A DNA stretch of 64,000 nt from Achromobacter sp. MFA1 R4 (GCF_900156745.1 NZ_LT707065.1:2418001-2482000), one strand, 5' to 3'; shown: positions 17,568-26,833, counted from the first letter of the stretch. Translations and numbers: made by a program. The notes: generated by a model from the letters alone, not told the origin.

Positions 17568-18584
17568 ATGAACATTGCAAAAGGGTGGGTAGGCGCGGCG
17601 CTGTTGTTGGCGGCGGCGCAGGGCGCTCAGGCGGCGACGCTGGACGTCGTGAAGCAGCGCGGCGCCGTGGCTTGCGGCACGACCACGGGCTTCGCGGGAT
17701 TCTCCGCGCCCGACGCGCAAGGCAAGTGGCAGGGCCTGGACGTGGACCTGTGCCGCGCGGTGGCCGCGGCGGTCTTCGGCGACGCGGACAAGATCAAGGT
17801 GGTGCCGCTCAATTCGCAGCAGCGCTTTACCGCGCTGCAATCCGGCGAGATCGACGTGCTGACGCGCAACACCACCGTGACGCAGCAGCGCGACACGGCG
17901 CTGGGCATCATCCACGCCGGCATCAATTTCTACGATGGCCAGGGCTTCCTGGTGCCGAAGTCGCTGGGCGTGAAGAGCGCCAAGGAGATCAACGGCGCCA
18001 CGATCTGCCTGCAGACCGGCACGTCCAACGAAAACACCCTTGCCGACTGGGCGCGCGCCAACAACGTGACGTACAAGCCCGTCGTCATCGAGACCTTCAA
18101 CGAAGTGGTCAATGCCTTCGCCTCCGGGCGCTGCGACGTGTTCTCGACGGACGCGTCGGGCCTGGCGTCGATCCGCATCTCCAAGCTGCAGAATCCGGAC
18201 GACTACGTGGTGCTGCCCGAGATCATCTCCAAGGAGCCGCTGGGGCCTTTCGTTCGCCAGGGCGACGACGCCTGGCTCAACATCGTCCGCTGGTCGCTGT
18301 CGGCCATGATCGAAGCCGAAGAGTACGGCGTGACCTCGCGCAACGTCGACGAGCAGACCCGAAGCGCCAACCCCAACATCAAGCGCATTCTGGGCGTGAC
18401 GCCCGGCAGCGGCGCCAACCTGGGGCTGGATGAAAAATGGGCCTACAACATCGTCAAGCAGGTGGGCAACTACGGCGAAAGCTTCGAGCGCAACGTGGGC
18501 GAGGGCAGTCCGCTCAAGATCAAGCGCGGCCTGAATGCGCAATGGACGCAGGGCGGATTGATGTACGCGCTGCCGATCCGCTGA
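17568..18584 (+). CDS. Amino-acid ABC transporter periplasmic binding protein (AapJ-like)
   Basis: A 338-residue extracellular solute-binding protein family 3 member. The signal peptide is MNIAKGWVGAALLLAAAQGA, with cleavage near QAA. The mature start TLDVVKQRGAVACGTTTGFAGF, the stretch GLDVDLCRAVAAAVFGD and the motif VLTRNTTVTQQRD are characteristic of the general L-amino-acid AapJ/BztA branch, which is longer than ordinary HisJ types. No permease or ATPase gene follows: the next gene is on the other strand. The binding protein is therefore an orphan here and may serve a transporter encoded elsewhere. The ATG at 17568 is preferred over an upstream start that would mask the signal peptide. 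Confidence 0.9.
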   Translation: MNIAKGWVGAALLLAAAQGAQAATLDVVKQRGAVACGTTTGFAGFSAPDAQGKWQGLDVDLCRAVAAAVFGDADKIKVVPLNSQQRFTALQSGEIDVLTRNTTVTQQRDTALGIIHAGINFYDGQGFLVPKSLGVKSAKEINGATICLQTGTSNENTLADWARANNVTYKPVVIETFNEVVNAFASGRCDVFSTDASGLASIRISKLQNPDDYVVLPEIISKEPLGPFVRQGDDAWLNIVRWSLSAMIEAEEYGVTSRNVDEQTRSANPNIKRILGVTPGSGANLGLDEKWAYNIVKQVGNYGESFERNVGEGSPLKIKRGLNAQWTQGGLMYALPIR

Positions 18585-18608
18585 CGAACCCGGGGCGTTT
18601 CGTTTTGC

Positions 18609-19082
18609 CTATCCGCGCCGATAAACCTGCGCGATCTTCACGAAGGCGGCGCGCAGTTCCCGCGTGCCGCCCTGGAAGATCACCGGTTTGCCGCGGTGCG
18701 TGAACACCACCAGCCGCTTTGAAAACACCATGGGCACGAAGCGCGCGTAACGCACGTCTTCCCATGCCACTTCGCGCCGCGTGAACCAGGTCTGGCGCAG
18801 GCCGTGTTCGTCGATGGTGGTGATGGACGTCTGCATGTGCCAGGACACAAACAGCAGCGCAACAAAGCACAGCACCACCGCCACCGCCAGCAGCGTATCG
18901 AAGGGCTGTGCGGGCGCGCGGATCGCGGTGGTTACGACCTGCACGCCCAGGATCGCCAGCAGCACCCAGGTCAGGATGCGCACCCAGTCCGGCCAGGCCT
19001 GGCCCGACAGGGGCAGCGGGCCGATGGCGCGGAGCAGCGCCGGGAGGTCTTCGGGCGCGGGGTCGGCATTGGGCGTGGTCAT
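18609..19082 (-). CDS. Two-helix membrane protein of unknown function
   Basis: A 157-residue protein. Two hydrophobic helices (about residues 36-56, WVRILTWVLLAILGVQVVTT, and 66-85, LLAVAVVLCFVALLFVSW) are followed by a soluble C-terminal domain of about 70 residues (TTIDEHGLRQTWFTRREVAWED, then VFSKRLVVFTHRGKPVIFQGG). That domain resembles a small bacterial PH-like or photosystem-assembly-like module, as in other short two-helix PH proteins. It starts 10 bases after the stop of the HMG-CoA lyase gene on the same strand, so co-transcription is likely. Function unknown. Confidence 0.75.
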   Translation of the reverse strand: MTTPNADPAPEDLPALLRAIGPLPLSGQAWPDWVRILTWVLLAILGVQVVTTAIRAPAQPFDTLLAVAVVLCFVALLFVSWHMQTSITTIDEHGLRQTWFTRREVAWEDVRYARFVPMVFSKRLVVFTHRGKPVIFQGGTRELRAAFVKIAQVYRRG

Positions 19083-19092
19083 GCGGACCGGA

Positions 19093-20001
19093 TCAGGCGG
19101 CACGCTTGGCGGCGATGGCGTTGCCGGCGCGGCTGGAACCCTTGCGGTTCAGGTGTCCCGACATCCATTGCCCGATGTCGACCACGGCGTCGAAGTCGAT
19201 ACCCGTGTCGATGTCCAGGCCGCGCAGCATGTACAGCACGTCTTCGGTCGCGACGTTGCCGGTGGCGCCCTTTGCGTAGGGGCAGCCGCCCAGGCCGGCC
19301 ACCGAGGTGTGGAAGATGGAAATGTCCGTCTCCAGCGCCGCGAGGATGTTGGCCAGCGCCTGGCCGTAGGTGTCGTGGAAATGGCCGGACACGCGCGCCG
19401 GGTCGACCACGCGGGTCACGGCGGCCATCACTTCGCGCACGCGCTTGGGCGTGCCCACGCCGATGGTGTCGGCCACGTCGATCTCGTCGACCTGCATCGC
19501 CAGGTAGCGTTGCGCCACGTCCACCACGGCTTCGACGGGAACTTCGCCCTGGTAGGGGCAGCCCAGCGCGCAGCTGATGCTGCCGCGCACGCGGATGCCG
19601 GCCTCGCGGGCGGCCTGGACCACGGGTTCGAAACGCGCGATGGATTCAGCGATGGAACAGTTGATGTTCTTCTGGGAGAAGGCTTCGGACGCCGCGCCGA
19701 AGATCACGATTTCGTCCGCGCGGGCGGCCAGTGCGCCTTCGAAGCCCTTCATGTTGGGGGTCAGCACCGAGTAGATGGTGCCGGGGCGGCGCTCGATGCG
19801 CGCCATCACGTCTGCGCCGTCGGCCATCTGCGGCACCCATTTGGGCGAGACGAACGAGGCGGCTTCCACGTTGGGAAAGCCCGCGGCGCTCAGGCGGTTG
19901 ACCAGTTCGACCTTGATGTCGGTGGGGACGAATTCCTTTTCGTTCTGCAGGCCGTCGCGAGGCGACACCTCGACGATCTTTACGCGGGAGGGCAATGCCA
20001 T
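19093..20001 (-). CDS. Hydroxymethylglutaryl-CoA lyase
   Basis: A 302-residue TIM-barrel enzyme that splits 3-hydroxy-3-methylglutaryl-CoA into acetoacetate and acetyl-CoA, the last step of leucine breakdown. The N-terminal catalytic motif EVSPRDGLQNE is present, as is the HMG-CoA lyase signature with the catalytic cysteine (GLGGCPYAKGATGNVATED). The start at 20001 gives the usual VKIVEVSPRDGL N-terminus. Other leucine-catabolism genes are not adjacent. It lies downstream of dprA, with 93 bases between, on the same strand. Confidence 0.94.
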   Translation of the reverse strand: MALPSRVKIVEVSPRDGLQNEKEFVPTDIKVELVNRLSAAGFPNVEAASFVSPKWVPQMADGADVMARIERRPGTIYSVLTPNMKGFEGALAARADEIVIFGAASEAFSQKNINCSIAESIARFEPVVQAAREAGIRVRGSISCALGCPYQGEVPVEAVVDVAQRYLAMQVDEIDVADTIGVGTPKRVREVMAAVTRVVDPARVSGHFHDTYGQALANILAALETDISIFHTSVAGLGGCPYAKGATGNVATEDVLYMLRGLDIDTGIDFDAVVDIGQWMSGHLNRKGSSRAGNAIAAKRAA

Positions 20002-20094
20002 GTCTCTTCCTGTTTCGGTATTGGATGACCGGCGCGGCGAGGCCGCGGCGCCATCGCCCATATTAGCGCCATCGCATGCGGCGCCGCTGCGGCC

Positions 20095-21207
20095 CTAGTG
20101 CAAACGCTGGTAGCGGCCATCGTCCAGCCGGGCGATGCGGCCCTGCAATTCCAGGTCGAGCAGTTGCGCCTGCAGCACGGCGGTATCGAGCCCGCATCGC
20201 GCCTGGATGGCATCCAGGTGCAGCGGGTCGTAGCCCAGCGCATCCAGCACCGGATGGGCGGCGCGAGGGGGGGACGGCTCGGTGCGCGGGGCCTGCGCCG
20301 GCGATGGCCCGCCGCCCAGTTCGTCGGTGATGTCCGCGGCGGTCTCCACCAGCTTGGCGCCCTGGCGGATCAGTGCATGGCAGCCGCGCGACAGCGGCGA
20401 ATGGATCGAGCCCGGGATGGCGAAGACTTCACGGCCGCTCTCGCCCGCCAGCCGGGCGGTGATGAGCGACCCGCTTTGCTTGGCGGCCTCGACCACCAGG
20501 ACGCCGCGCGCCAGGCCCGCGACGATGCGGTTGCGCTTGGGAAAGTGCTGGGGCCGCGCGCCGGTGCCCAGGGGCAGTTCGGACACCAGCGCCCCATGCG
20601 CCGCGATGCGGTGCGCCAGGTCGCGGTGGCTGGCCGGGTAGACGCGATCGATGCCCGTGCCCATGACCGCCACGGTGCCGGCGCCGTCGGGGCCGGCATC
20701 CAGCGCGCCTTCATGCGCGGCGGCGTCGATGCCCAGCGCCAGGCCGCTGACGACGCGCCAGCCGTTCGCCGCCAGGTGCCGGGCAAAGGCGCGCGCGTTT
20801 TCCTGTCCGCCCGGCGTGGCATTGCGCGCGCCCACGACCGCCAGGGACGGCCCCTGCAGGAACGCGGGATCGCCCGCCACGTAGAGCAGGATCGGCGGAT
20901 CGGCGATCGTCAGCAGGCTTTGCGGATAGGTGGGATCGGCCAGGGTCAGGATGTGGCGGCCGGGGGCCTGCACCCATTCCAGCGCGCGCGCCACCTGCTC
21001 GGCCATGTCCGCCGGCATGGGCGCCGCCAATTGCCGCGCCAGCGCGTCAGGCACATGGCGCGCAAGCGCCGTGGCGCGTTGCGCGTAGATCTGCTCGGGC
21101 AGGCCCAGCGCGCTCAGAAGCATGCAGGCGGTGGCGGAACCGATATTCGGTTCGAGGGACAGCCGCAGCCAGGCGGACAGTTCGTCGGAGGATTGCGTAA
21201 GCGGCAT
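20095..21207 (-). CDS. dprA: DNA-processing protein DprA
   Basis: A 370-residue protein that loads RecA onto incoming single-stranded DNA during natural transformation. The Rossmann-like core has VVGARNATPGGQENA, VSGLALGIDAAAHEG, GTGIDRVYP and the segment SGSLITARLAGE. A C-terminal winged-helix (DML1-like) domain covers about residues 310-370 (DALGYDPLHLDAIQARCG). Its N-terminal region holds a helical SAM-like domain (SLEPNIGSATACMLL). The start at 21207 avoids an arginine-rich, non-conserved extension. It is divergent from def, a common arrangement in betaproteobacteria. Confidence 0.93.
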   Translation of the reverse strand: MPLTQSSDELSAWLRLSLEPNIGSATACMLLSALGLPEQIYAQRATALARHVPDALARQLAAPMPADMAEQVARALEWVQAPGRHILTLADPTYPQSLLTIADPPILLYVAGDPAFLQGPSLAVVGARNATPGGQENARAFARHLAANGWRVVSGLALGIDAAAHEGALDAGPDGAGTVAVMGTGIDRVYPASHRDLAHRIAAHGALVSELPLGTGARPQHFPKRNRIVAGLARGVLVVEAAKQSGSLITARLAGESGREVFAIPGSIHSPLSRGCHALIRQGAKLVETAADITDELGGGPSPAQAPRTEPSPPRAAHPVLDALGYDPLHLDAIQARCGLDTAVLQAQLLDLELQGRIARLDDGRYQRLH

Positions 21208-21438
21208 GGAACGGGCGCGAGAAAGGCGTCGTGGGTCCGAGAGTGTCGCACGTGCCGGGCAGGCCGGCGGCGGCGGGGTGGATCGATACGCGCGGGACCG
21301 GCAAGGCAAGGCGCCGCCTGTGAAAAAAAGCGTGCCGAGGCAATGTCCGCAATCCCCGAATTAGCCGAAAACTATTAGAAATCAATACTCTAATGAATTA
21401 AACTCTCGTGTACGCATCACTCTGGCGATCCCCTTTCA

Positions 21439-21951
21439 ATGGCTTTACTTCCCATCCTTCGCTACCCGGACCCGCGCTTGCACAAAAAGGCCAAGCCGGT
21501 CGCCGAGGTCGATGACCGCATCCGGCAGCTCGTGCGCGACATGGCGGAAACCATGTACGACGCGCCTGGCGTCGGCCTGGCCGCAACCCAGGTCGACGTG
21601 CACGAACGCGTCGTCGTGATCGATGTGTCCGAGGACAGCAATCAACTGCTGACCCTGATCAACCCCGAGATCACCTGGCGCAGCGACGACTACAAGATCT
21701 ACGAAGAAGGCTGCCTGTCCGTTCCCGGCATCTACGACGAAGTCGAACGCGCCTCGCGCATCCGCTGCAAGGCGCTGGACATCGACGGCAAGCCGTTCGA
21801 GTTCGAGGCCGATGGCCTGCTGGCCGTGTGCGTGCAGCACGAGCTGGATCACCTGGAAGGCAAGGTGTTCGTGGAATACCTGTCTAACCTCAAGCAGAAC
21901 CGCATCAAAACCAAGCTCAAGAAGGCCGAGCGCGAAGCCCTGCGCGCGTAG
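21439..21951 (+). CDS. def: Peptide deformylase
   Basis: A 170-residue metalloenzyme that removes the formyl group from nascent chains. The three class motifs are complete: [16 protein letters not shown] (metal-binding Cys) and QHELDHLEG (two metal-binding His plus catalytic Glu). Length is normal. It is followed 16 bases later by fmt, giving the classic def-fmt pair that adds and removes the formyl group. An A/T-rich patch at 21366-21410 upstream probably holds the promoter. Confidence 0.96.
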   Translation: MALLPILRYPDPRLHKKAKPVAEVDDRIRQLVRDMAETMYDAPGVGLAATQVDVHERVVVIDVSEDSNQLLTLINPEITWRSDDYKIYEEGCLSVPGIYDEVERASRIRCKALDIDGKPFEFEADGLLAVCVQHELDHLEGKVFVEYLSNLKQNRIKTKLKKAEREALRA

Positions 21952-21967
21952 GTCGGCCCTTAACCCC

Positions 21968-22915
21968 ATGCGCATCGTCTTTGCCGGTACCCCGGAATTC
22001 GCCCGTATCGCGTTCGACGCCCTGCGGGCGGCCGGCCACGAAATCCCACTCGTCATGACGCAGCCGGACCGCCCCGCGGGGCGGGGTCTGAAGCTCACGC
22101 CCAGCCCGGTCAAGCAGGCGGCCGTGGAGGCGGGCATCCCCGTCGCCCAGCCGCGCAGCCTGCGGCTGGACGGCCGCTATCCCGACGAGGCCGCCGAGGC
22201 CCGCCAACTGCTGGAAAGTGTGGCGCCGGACGTGATGGTGGTGGCCGCCTACGGGTTGATCCTGCCGCAATGGGTGCTGGAACTGCCGCGCCTGGGCTGC
22301 CTGAACATCCACGCCAGCCTGCTGCCGCGCTGGCGCGGGGCCGCGCCGATTCAGCGCGCCATCGAAGCCGGCGACGCGCGCACCGGCGTCACCATCATGC
22401 AGATGGACCAGGGGCTGGATACGGGGGACATGCTGCTCGAACGCATCGTGCCGATTTCGGACGAGACCAACGCGGCGCAGTTGCATGACGCGCTGGCGGT
22501 GGCGGGCGGCGAAGCCATCGTCGAGGCGCTGGCCGCGCTGGCCGAAGGTGGCCGTGGCCTGACCCCGCGCAAGCAGCCCGAAGCGGGCGTGACCTACGCG
22601 GCCAAGCTGGACAAGGCCGAAGCCGCGCTCGATTGCAGCCAGCCGGCCGCGTTGCTGGCGCGCCGCGTGCGGGCCTTCAATCCCGTGCCCGGCGCCAGCA
22701 TCCGCCTGCCCGGCCTGCCCGATGCCGTGAAGGTCTGGCGCGCCCAGGCGCTGGACGAGACCGCCACGGCCGCGCCGGGCAGCGTCCTGCGCGCGGACGC
22801 GGCAGGGATCGACATCGCCACGGGCCAGGGCGTGCTGCGCCTGCTGGAGCTGCAGAAGGCCGGCGGCAAGCGCCAGCCCGTGGATGTGTTCGTGCGCGGC
22901 TGGCAGCCGGCCTGA
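21968..22915 (+). CDS. fmt: Methionyl-tRNA formyltransferase
   Basis: A 315-residue enzyme that formylates initiator Met-tRNA using 10-formyltetrahydrofolate. The catalytic domain (about 1-190) carries [20 protein letters not shown] and the [13 protein letters not shown] motif, with Asn, His and Asp catalytic residues in LNIHASLLP and the following DTGDML region. An OB-like C-terminal domain spans about 205-315. The ATG at 21968, 16 bases after def, is the correct start; open frame inside def is not coding. Confidence 0.95.
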   Translation: MRIVFAGTPEFARIAFDALRAAGHEIPLVMTQPDRPAGRGLKLTPSPVKQAAVEAGIPVAQPRSLRLDGRYPDEAAEARQLLESVAPDVMVVAAYGLILPQWVLELPRLGCLNIHASLLPRWRGAAPIQRAIEAGDARTGVTIMQMDQGLDTGDMLLERIVPISDETNAAQLHDALAVAGGEAIVEALAALAEGGRGLTPRKQPEAGVTYAAKLDKAEAALDCSQPAALLARRVRAFNPVPGASIRLPGLPDAVKVWRAQALDETATAAPGSVLRADAAGIDIATGQGVLRLLELQKAGGKRQPVDVFVRGWQPA

Positions 22916-22934
22916 GCGGTGCCGCCCGCCCGGC

Positions 22935-23456
22935 TCACCCCTGGCGGGTAGCCGCCAGCAGATCCACGTAGGCGCCCGAGAGCAACTGTTCGGGCGCGAC
23001 GCCCAGCCCGGCCATCAGCGTGCGGGCTTCTTCCATTCCTGCCTCGACGGTCTCGTCCTCGCGCAGCACGACTTCCAGCTCCAGGAATTCGCCCAGGCCC
23101 TCCACCCGGTCCAGGTGGATGCGCGTGCGTCCGGCCATGAATACCGTCCGGTGCTTCCTGACGCGCCCGGTCACGCCATAGGCGTGCGAAAGCGTGTCGC
23201 GCAACGCGTCGGGGGCGTCCGTGGGCGCGATGACGTAGAAGCTTTCCTTGGGGCCGGTATCGTCGGCGCGTTGGTAGAAGATCAGCTCGCCCGTGCCGTT
23301 CGCAAAGGCGCGCAGCTTCAGCCGCCCGGTCGCGCATGCGAAGAACGTGTCGTCCTGGTCGATGCGGGCGGGCTCCTTGCCGGACAACGCCGCAGCCAGG
23401 GGGACGATGGCCTCCAGGCTATCGACCCGCGCCTTGATTTCCACATTGCGCGCCAT
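22935..23456 (-). CDS. CYTH-domain protein (class IV adenylate cyclase-like / triphosphatase)
   Basis: A 173-residue single-domain CYTH protein with the N-terminal EIKARV metal-binding motif. Alternating acidic and basic strand residues line the expected tunnel: RLKLRAF, ELIFYQR, RKHRTVF, RIHLDRVEGLGEFLELEVVL. This matches the short CyaB-like branch. Members hydrolyse inorganic or nucleoside triphosphates or, in a few cases, make cAMP; which one cannot be told. It is the last gene of a run of five leftward genes with spacings of 13, 12, 58 and 35 bases. Confidence 0.85.
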   Translation of the reverse strand: MARNVEIKARVDSLEAIVPLAAALSGKEPARIDQDDTFFACATGRLKLRAFANGTGELIFYQRADDTGPKESFYVIAPTDAPDALRDTLSHAYGVTGRVRKHRTVFMAGRTRIHLDRVEGLGEFLELEVVLREDETVEAGMEEARTLMAGLGVAPEQLLSGAYVDLLAATRQG

Positions 23457-23469
23457 GCCGGTTTCCTGG

Positions 23470-24096
23470 TCAGTAGAGTGAACCGGCGACGCGGGCCGGC
23501 AGGTCGCGATCGTAGGCGACGCCGTCGAAGGTGCCGGCGGTGAGGTCGGAGAGGATCCGGCCCACGCTGGGCAGCGCGGTGCGCGCGATCTGCGTCTGCG
23601 GATCCCACAGGCGCGAGCGCAGCAGCGCCCGGGAACACTGGAAATACACGGTGTGCACGTCGACGATCAGCACGGAGCGCGGCAGTTTGCCGTCCATCTC
23701 GAAGCGCGCCAGCAGCGCCGGGTCCACGCTGATGCGCGCCGTGCCATTGACGCGCAGCGTCTCGCCGACGCCTGGCACCAGGAACAGCAGCGCCACGCGC
23801 GGATCGGCGATGACGTTGAGCAGGCTGTCCACGCGGTTGTTGCCGCGGCGGTCGGGCAGCAGCAGCGTCTTTTCGTCCTGCACCACCACGAACCCGGCGG
23901 GGTCGCCGCGCGGCGAGGCGTCCAGCCCGTCCGGTCCCGCCGTGGCCAGCAGCGCGAAGGGCGCGGCCTCGATGAACGCGCGGTAGTGCGGGTGCACATG
24001 GTCCACTTCCTTTTTCAGGGAGGCTTCGCCGGGCGAACCGTAAAGCGCTTGCAGGGCGAGGGCGTCGGTAATCAGATGGGCGGGGTCGATGTGCAT
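23470..24096 (-). CDS. Pyridoxamine 5'-phosphate oxidase-family flavoprotein
   Basis: A 208-residue protein with the split-barrel FMN-binding fold (about residues 30-165): FALLATAGPDGLDASPRGD, LLLPDRRGNNRVDSLLNV and VRVNGTARIS-like strands. It resembles the MSMEG_1061-type subgroup of the PPOX superfamily rather than true PdxH. The C-terminal region has CSRALLRSRLWDPQ, typical of that subgroup. Predicted role: an FMN- or F420-like-dependent reductase of unknown substrate. Located 13 bases upstream of the CYTH gene. Confidence 0.82.
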   Translation of the reverse strand: MHIDPAHLITDALALQALYGSPGEASLKKEVDHVHPHYRAFIEAAPFALLATAGPDGLDASPRGDPAGFVVVQDEKTLLLPDRRGNNRVDSLLNVIADPRVALLFLVPGVGETLRVNGTARISVDPALLARFEMDGKLPRSVLIVDVHTVYFQCSRALLRSRLWDPQTQIARTALPSVGRILSDLTAGTFDGVAYDRDLPARVAGSLY

Positions 24097-24108
24097 GGGT
24101 ACGGGGCG

Positions 24109-24744
24109 TTATGCCAGGGCGTTGGAAAGGTCTGCGACCGTCAGGAACAGCTCGTCCGGGCCACGGCCGCGCAGGGCGTCGACATGGTTATAACCCCAGG
24201 CCACCGATCCGACCCGCACGCCGGCCTTGCGGGCGGCGTCGATATCGCGCATTTCGTCGCCCACCAGCAGGAAGCGCTCGGGCGCCGTGCCATGCTGCCT
24301 GAGCAGGCGGTCGATCTTTGCAGCCTTGCCGAAGAGGTCGGTGCCGCATTCGTAGTCGTCAAACAGCGCCGCGGTGGGCTCGCCCAGCACGCGCTTGACG
24401 TTCTCGACGGAATTGGAGCTGACGACCGCCAGCCGCAGGCCGCTCGCCTTCAGGCGGGCCAGCGCTTCCGGGATGCCGTCGAAGAGCTGGACGCTGGGAT
24501 CGATCTCCTGCATCAGCGTGCGCACGTGCGTCATGATCGCCGGCAGCTTCCATAGCGGAATGTTCAGGTACTTCAGGATTTCGCCGGCATCGCGGCTGCG
24601 CAGGGCTTCGCGTTCCGAGGCGTCGATCTTGCGGAAGTGGTATTTGTCCGCGACGGTGTTGAGGATGGTGTTGAACCACGGCATGGTGTCTGCCAAGGTT
24701 CCGTCGAAGTCGAATGCAGCAATGTCGTATTTCAATTCTTGCAA
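24109..24744 (-). CDS. HAD-superfamily phosphatase, phosphoglycolate phosphatase-like
   Basis: A 211-residue HAD hydrolase. Motif I is AAFDFDGTLADT (nucleophile Asp about residue 12), motif II VVSSNS, motif III lysine near LFGKAAKID, motif IV LLVGDEMRDIDAA. The helical cap is inserted after motif I, as in the Gph group. The only start that keeps motif I complete is a TTG at 24744. It lies in the middle of the five-gene leftward run. The substrate is not predictable; phosphoglycolate or another sugar phosphate are options. Confidence 0.85.
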   Translation of the reverse strand: MQELKYDIAAFDFDGTLADTMPWFNTILNTVADKYHFRKIDASEREALRSRDAGEILKYLNIPLWKLPAIMTHVRTLMQEIDPSVQLFDGIPEALARLKASGLRLAVVSSNSVENVKRVLGEPTAALFDDYECGTDLFGKAAKIDRLLRQHGTAPERFLLVGDEMRDIDAARKAGVRVGSVAWGYNHVDALRGRGPDELFLTVADLSNALA

Positions 24745-24802
24745 TCCAGTGCCGGCAGGCTGGGCAGGGGCCGTGCACGCTGGCAGGCGCCCCGCGCAGT
24801 CC

Positions 24803-25369
24803 CTAAACGCCGTGCGGGTGAAGGAGATAGTGCACGACCGGCGCCAGGCCTTCCAGCGGCGGCGCGCCGGCCACCACGCGCGCGGCGCTCGTCCAGGGGT
24901 AGTCCAGCGCCAGCAGCCAGCCGAACACGGCCGCCGTGTCGCCGGGCGGCAGGGTCACCATGGTTTCGATCGTGATGGTCAGCCGCTTGGCGCGGTACGG
25001 GTCGGGCTGGAATACCCAGTCGTAGCGGCCACAGCCCACGCGCACGTTGCCGGTGGCCTTCTCCGTCATGCCGACCAGCCAGTCGCACTGGTAATCGGGC
25101 AGGCGCGCGTCCGCGTCGGGACGCGACAGGAAGAAGGTGTAGACGTTGTCGTAGGTCTGGCCGAACTTGCGCACCAGCGTATCGGTGATGGCGGCCAGGC
25201 CGTGCGACTCGGGCGGAAAGGCGATGGCCTGTGTGCGCAGCGCCATCTTCAGCACGGCGTCCGGCGCGAAGGCGCGGGCCATGTAATGCGGGCGGTTCTC
25301 GTCCTTGGCGTGAAAATAGTCGCGCAATACGGACTCGGTGCAGGCGGGGAACAACGAATCGGTGGGCAT
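24803..25369 (-). CDS. SnoaL/NTF2-like protein of unknown function
   Basis: A 188-residue cytosolic protein with no signal peptide. It has an N-terminal LRDYFHAKDENRPHYMARAF helix pair and later beta strands (RVGCGRYDWVF, RLTITIETMVTL, AAVFGWLLALDYPW). This pattern suggests an NTF2-like alpha+beta cone fold, often a small-ligand pocket. No catalytic residues can be named. Position: between the HAD and LOG genes on the same strand. The family assignment is tentative. Confidence 0.65.
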   Translation of the reverse strand: MPTDSLFPACTESVLRDYFHAKDENRPHYMARAFAPDAVLKMALRTQAIAFPPESHGLAAITDTLVRKFGQTYDNVYTFFLSRPDADARLPDYQCDWLVGMTEKATGNVRVGCGRYDWVFQPDPYRAKRLTITIETMVTLPPGDTAAVFGWLLALDYPWTSAARVVAGAPPLEGLAPVVHYLLHPHGV

Positions 25370-25404
25370 TGCGAGGGCTTCCGTTCAGGTGTCAGGAGTA
25401 GGGG

Positions 25405-25995
25405 TCAGGGCTTTCTGACCGGATCGAACCATTTCGTGATGTTGGGCGGCTCGTAAATGGCATAGCGATCCAGCAGCAAGGCGGGGTCTTCCTCAACCAC
25501 CAGCATGTCGCGATGCTGGGGACGGATGAATGCTTCTTCCACGGAGTGGTTGATGAATTGCATCAGGGCATCGTAATACCCCGCGATGTTGAGCAATCCG
25601 CAGGGCTTCTGGTGCATGTTGAGCTGCGCCCAGGTCCACACCTCGAAAAACTCTTCCAGCGTGCCGGCGCCGCCTGGCAGGGCGACGAAGCCGTCGGCCT
25701 TCTCCATCATCATCGCCTTGCGTTCGTGCATGTTCTGCACCATGTGCAGCTCCGTCAGCCCCAGGTGCGCCTGTTCTTTCTTGAGCAGCAGTTCCGGGAT
25801 CACGCCGATCACGCGGCCGCCGGCGGCCAGCACCTCGTTGGCCACCACGCCCATGATGCCGACCACCGAGCCGCCGTACACCAGGCCCAGGTCGCGCTTG
25901 ACGAGTTCACGGGCCAGCACACGCGCCTGCTCGACGTAGTCCGGCCGGGTGCCGGGGTTGGAACCGCAATACACGCAGATATTCTTGAGATTCAT
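25405..25995 (-). CDS. LOG-family nucleotide 5'-monophosphate phosphoribohydrolase
   Basis: A 196-residue Rossmann-fold protein (TIGR00730) once labelled lysine decarboxylase. It has the family nucleotide-binding motif PGGAGTLEE and the N-terminal ICVYCGSNPG, LVYGGSVVGIMG and catalytic-type HERKAMM segments. LOG enzymes cleave the N-glycosidic bond of nucleotide monophosphates, including cytokinin ribotides, releasing base and ribose 5-phosphate. The ATG at 25995 is taken because the two codons before it belong to an extension with only a TTG start. It is first in the leftward run. Confidence 0.9.
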   Translation of the reverse strand: MNLKNICVYCGSNPGTRPDYVEQARVLARELVKRDLGLVYGGSVVGIMGVVANEVLAAGGRVIGVIPELLLKKEQAHLGLTELHMVQNMHERKAMMMEKADGFVALPGGAGTLEEFFEVWTWAQLNMHQKPCGLLNIAGYYDALMQFINHSVEEAFIRPQHRDMLVVEEDPALLLDRYAIYEPPNITKWFDPVRKP

Positions 25996-26231
25996 AAACA
26001 AGGGGTCAGAGGGCCGGCCGCGTTACAGATTGCGTCACGCCGCCTTTTCGCGAAGCCGATAGTTTACGCAAGGTTGAGAGGGACCCTTGCCCGGGCGCGG
26101 CGCCGTCGAACCCGCGATGCGGGCAATGTTTGGACACAGCATGTTCCGGCACGGCCGGTAGACTGGGGATTGCTAATACGACTGGAAGTCCAGCGTCGTG
26201 CTGCTTTCACGGACTATGAGGAGCCTACGAT

Positions 26232-26792
26232 ATGGAACAAGCAACCCGCACCCCGCAGCAGGCCAAGCGTCCTTTCGATATGGATGTGCAGGCGATCCGC
26301 GCCAAGGCGCGCAAGGACATCGAGTCCGGCGCCATCACCGATACCTATCGGGCTGATCGCGAAACCGTGCTGAAGCTGCTGAACGAAGCGCTGGCCACGG
26401 AGGTGGTCTGTGTGCTGCGCTACAAGCGCCACCACTTCATGGCTCGCGGCTTGAACGCCGAGCCCGTCGCCGCGGAATTCGCCGAGCACGCGGCGCAGGA
26501 ACAGGAACATGCCGACAAGCTGGCCGAGCGCATCGTGCAGCTCGGCGGCGAGCCGAACCTGTCGCCCAAGGGCCTGCTGGAGCGCAGCCACTCGGAATAC
26601 GTCGAAGGCAATTCGCTGGAAGAGATGATCAAGGAAAACCTGATCGCCGAGCGCATCGCCATCGACAGCTATCGCCAGATGATCGAATACATCGGTGAAC
26701 AGGATTCCACCACGCGCCGCCTGCTGGAGGAGATCCTGGCGGTGGAAGAGGAACACGCCGACGACCTGTCGGACTTCCTGGCCAAGTCGTGA
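26232..26792 (+). CDS. Bacterioferritin-like diiron protein
   Basis: A 186-residue four-helix-bundle ferritin-like protein (domain about residues 40-180). Diiron ligand pairs are visible: Glu in EALATEVVCVLRY, E..H in AAQEQEHAD, Glu in LIAERIAIDSY, and E..H in AVEEEHADDL. It probably stores or detoxifies iron. It is longer at the N-terminus (about 40 polar residues, QATRTPQQAKRPF) than classic Bfr, so it may belong to a bacterioferritin-related Dps-like group. Whether it binds haem cannot be judged. A strong bidirectional hairpin follows. Confidence 0.85.
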   Translation: MEQATRTPQQAKRPFDMDVQAIRAKARKDIESGAITDTYRADRETVLKLLNEALATEVVCVLRYKRHHFMARGLNAEPVAAEFAEHAAQEQEHADKLAERIVQLGGEPNLSPKGLLERSHSEYVEGNSLEEMIKENLIAERIAIDSYRQMIEYIGEQDSTTRRLLEEILAVEEEHADDLSDFLAKS

Positions 26793-26833
26793 TGAGGCAG
26801 TGACCGTCCGCGCGGCCGCTTGAGCCGCCGGTC

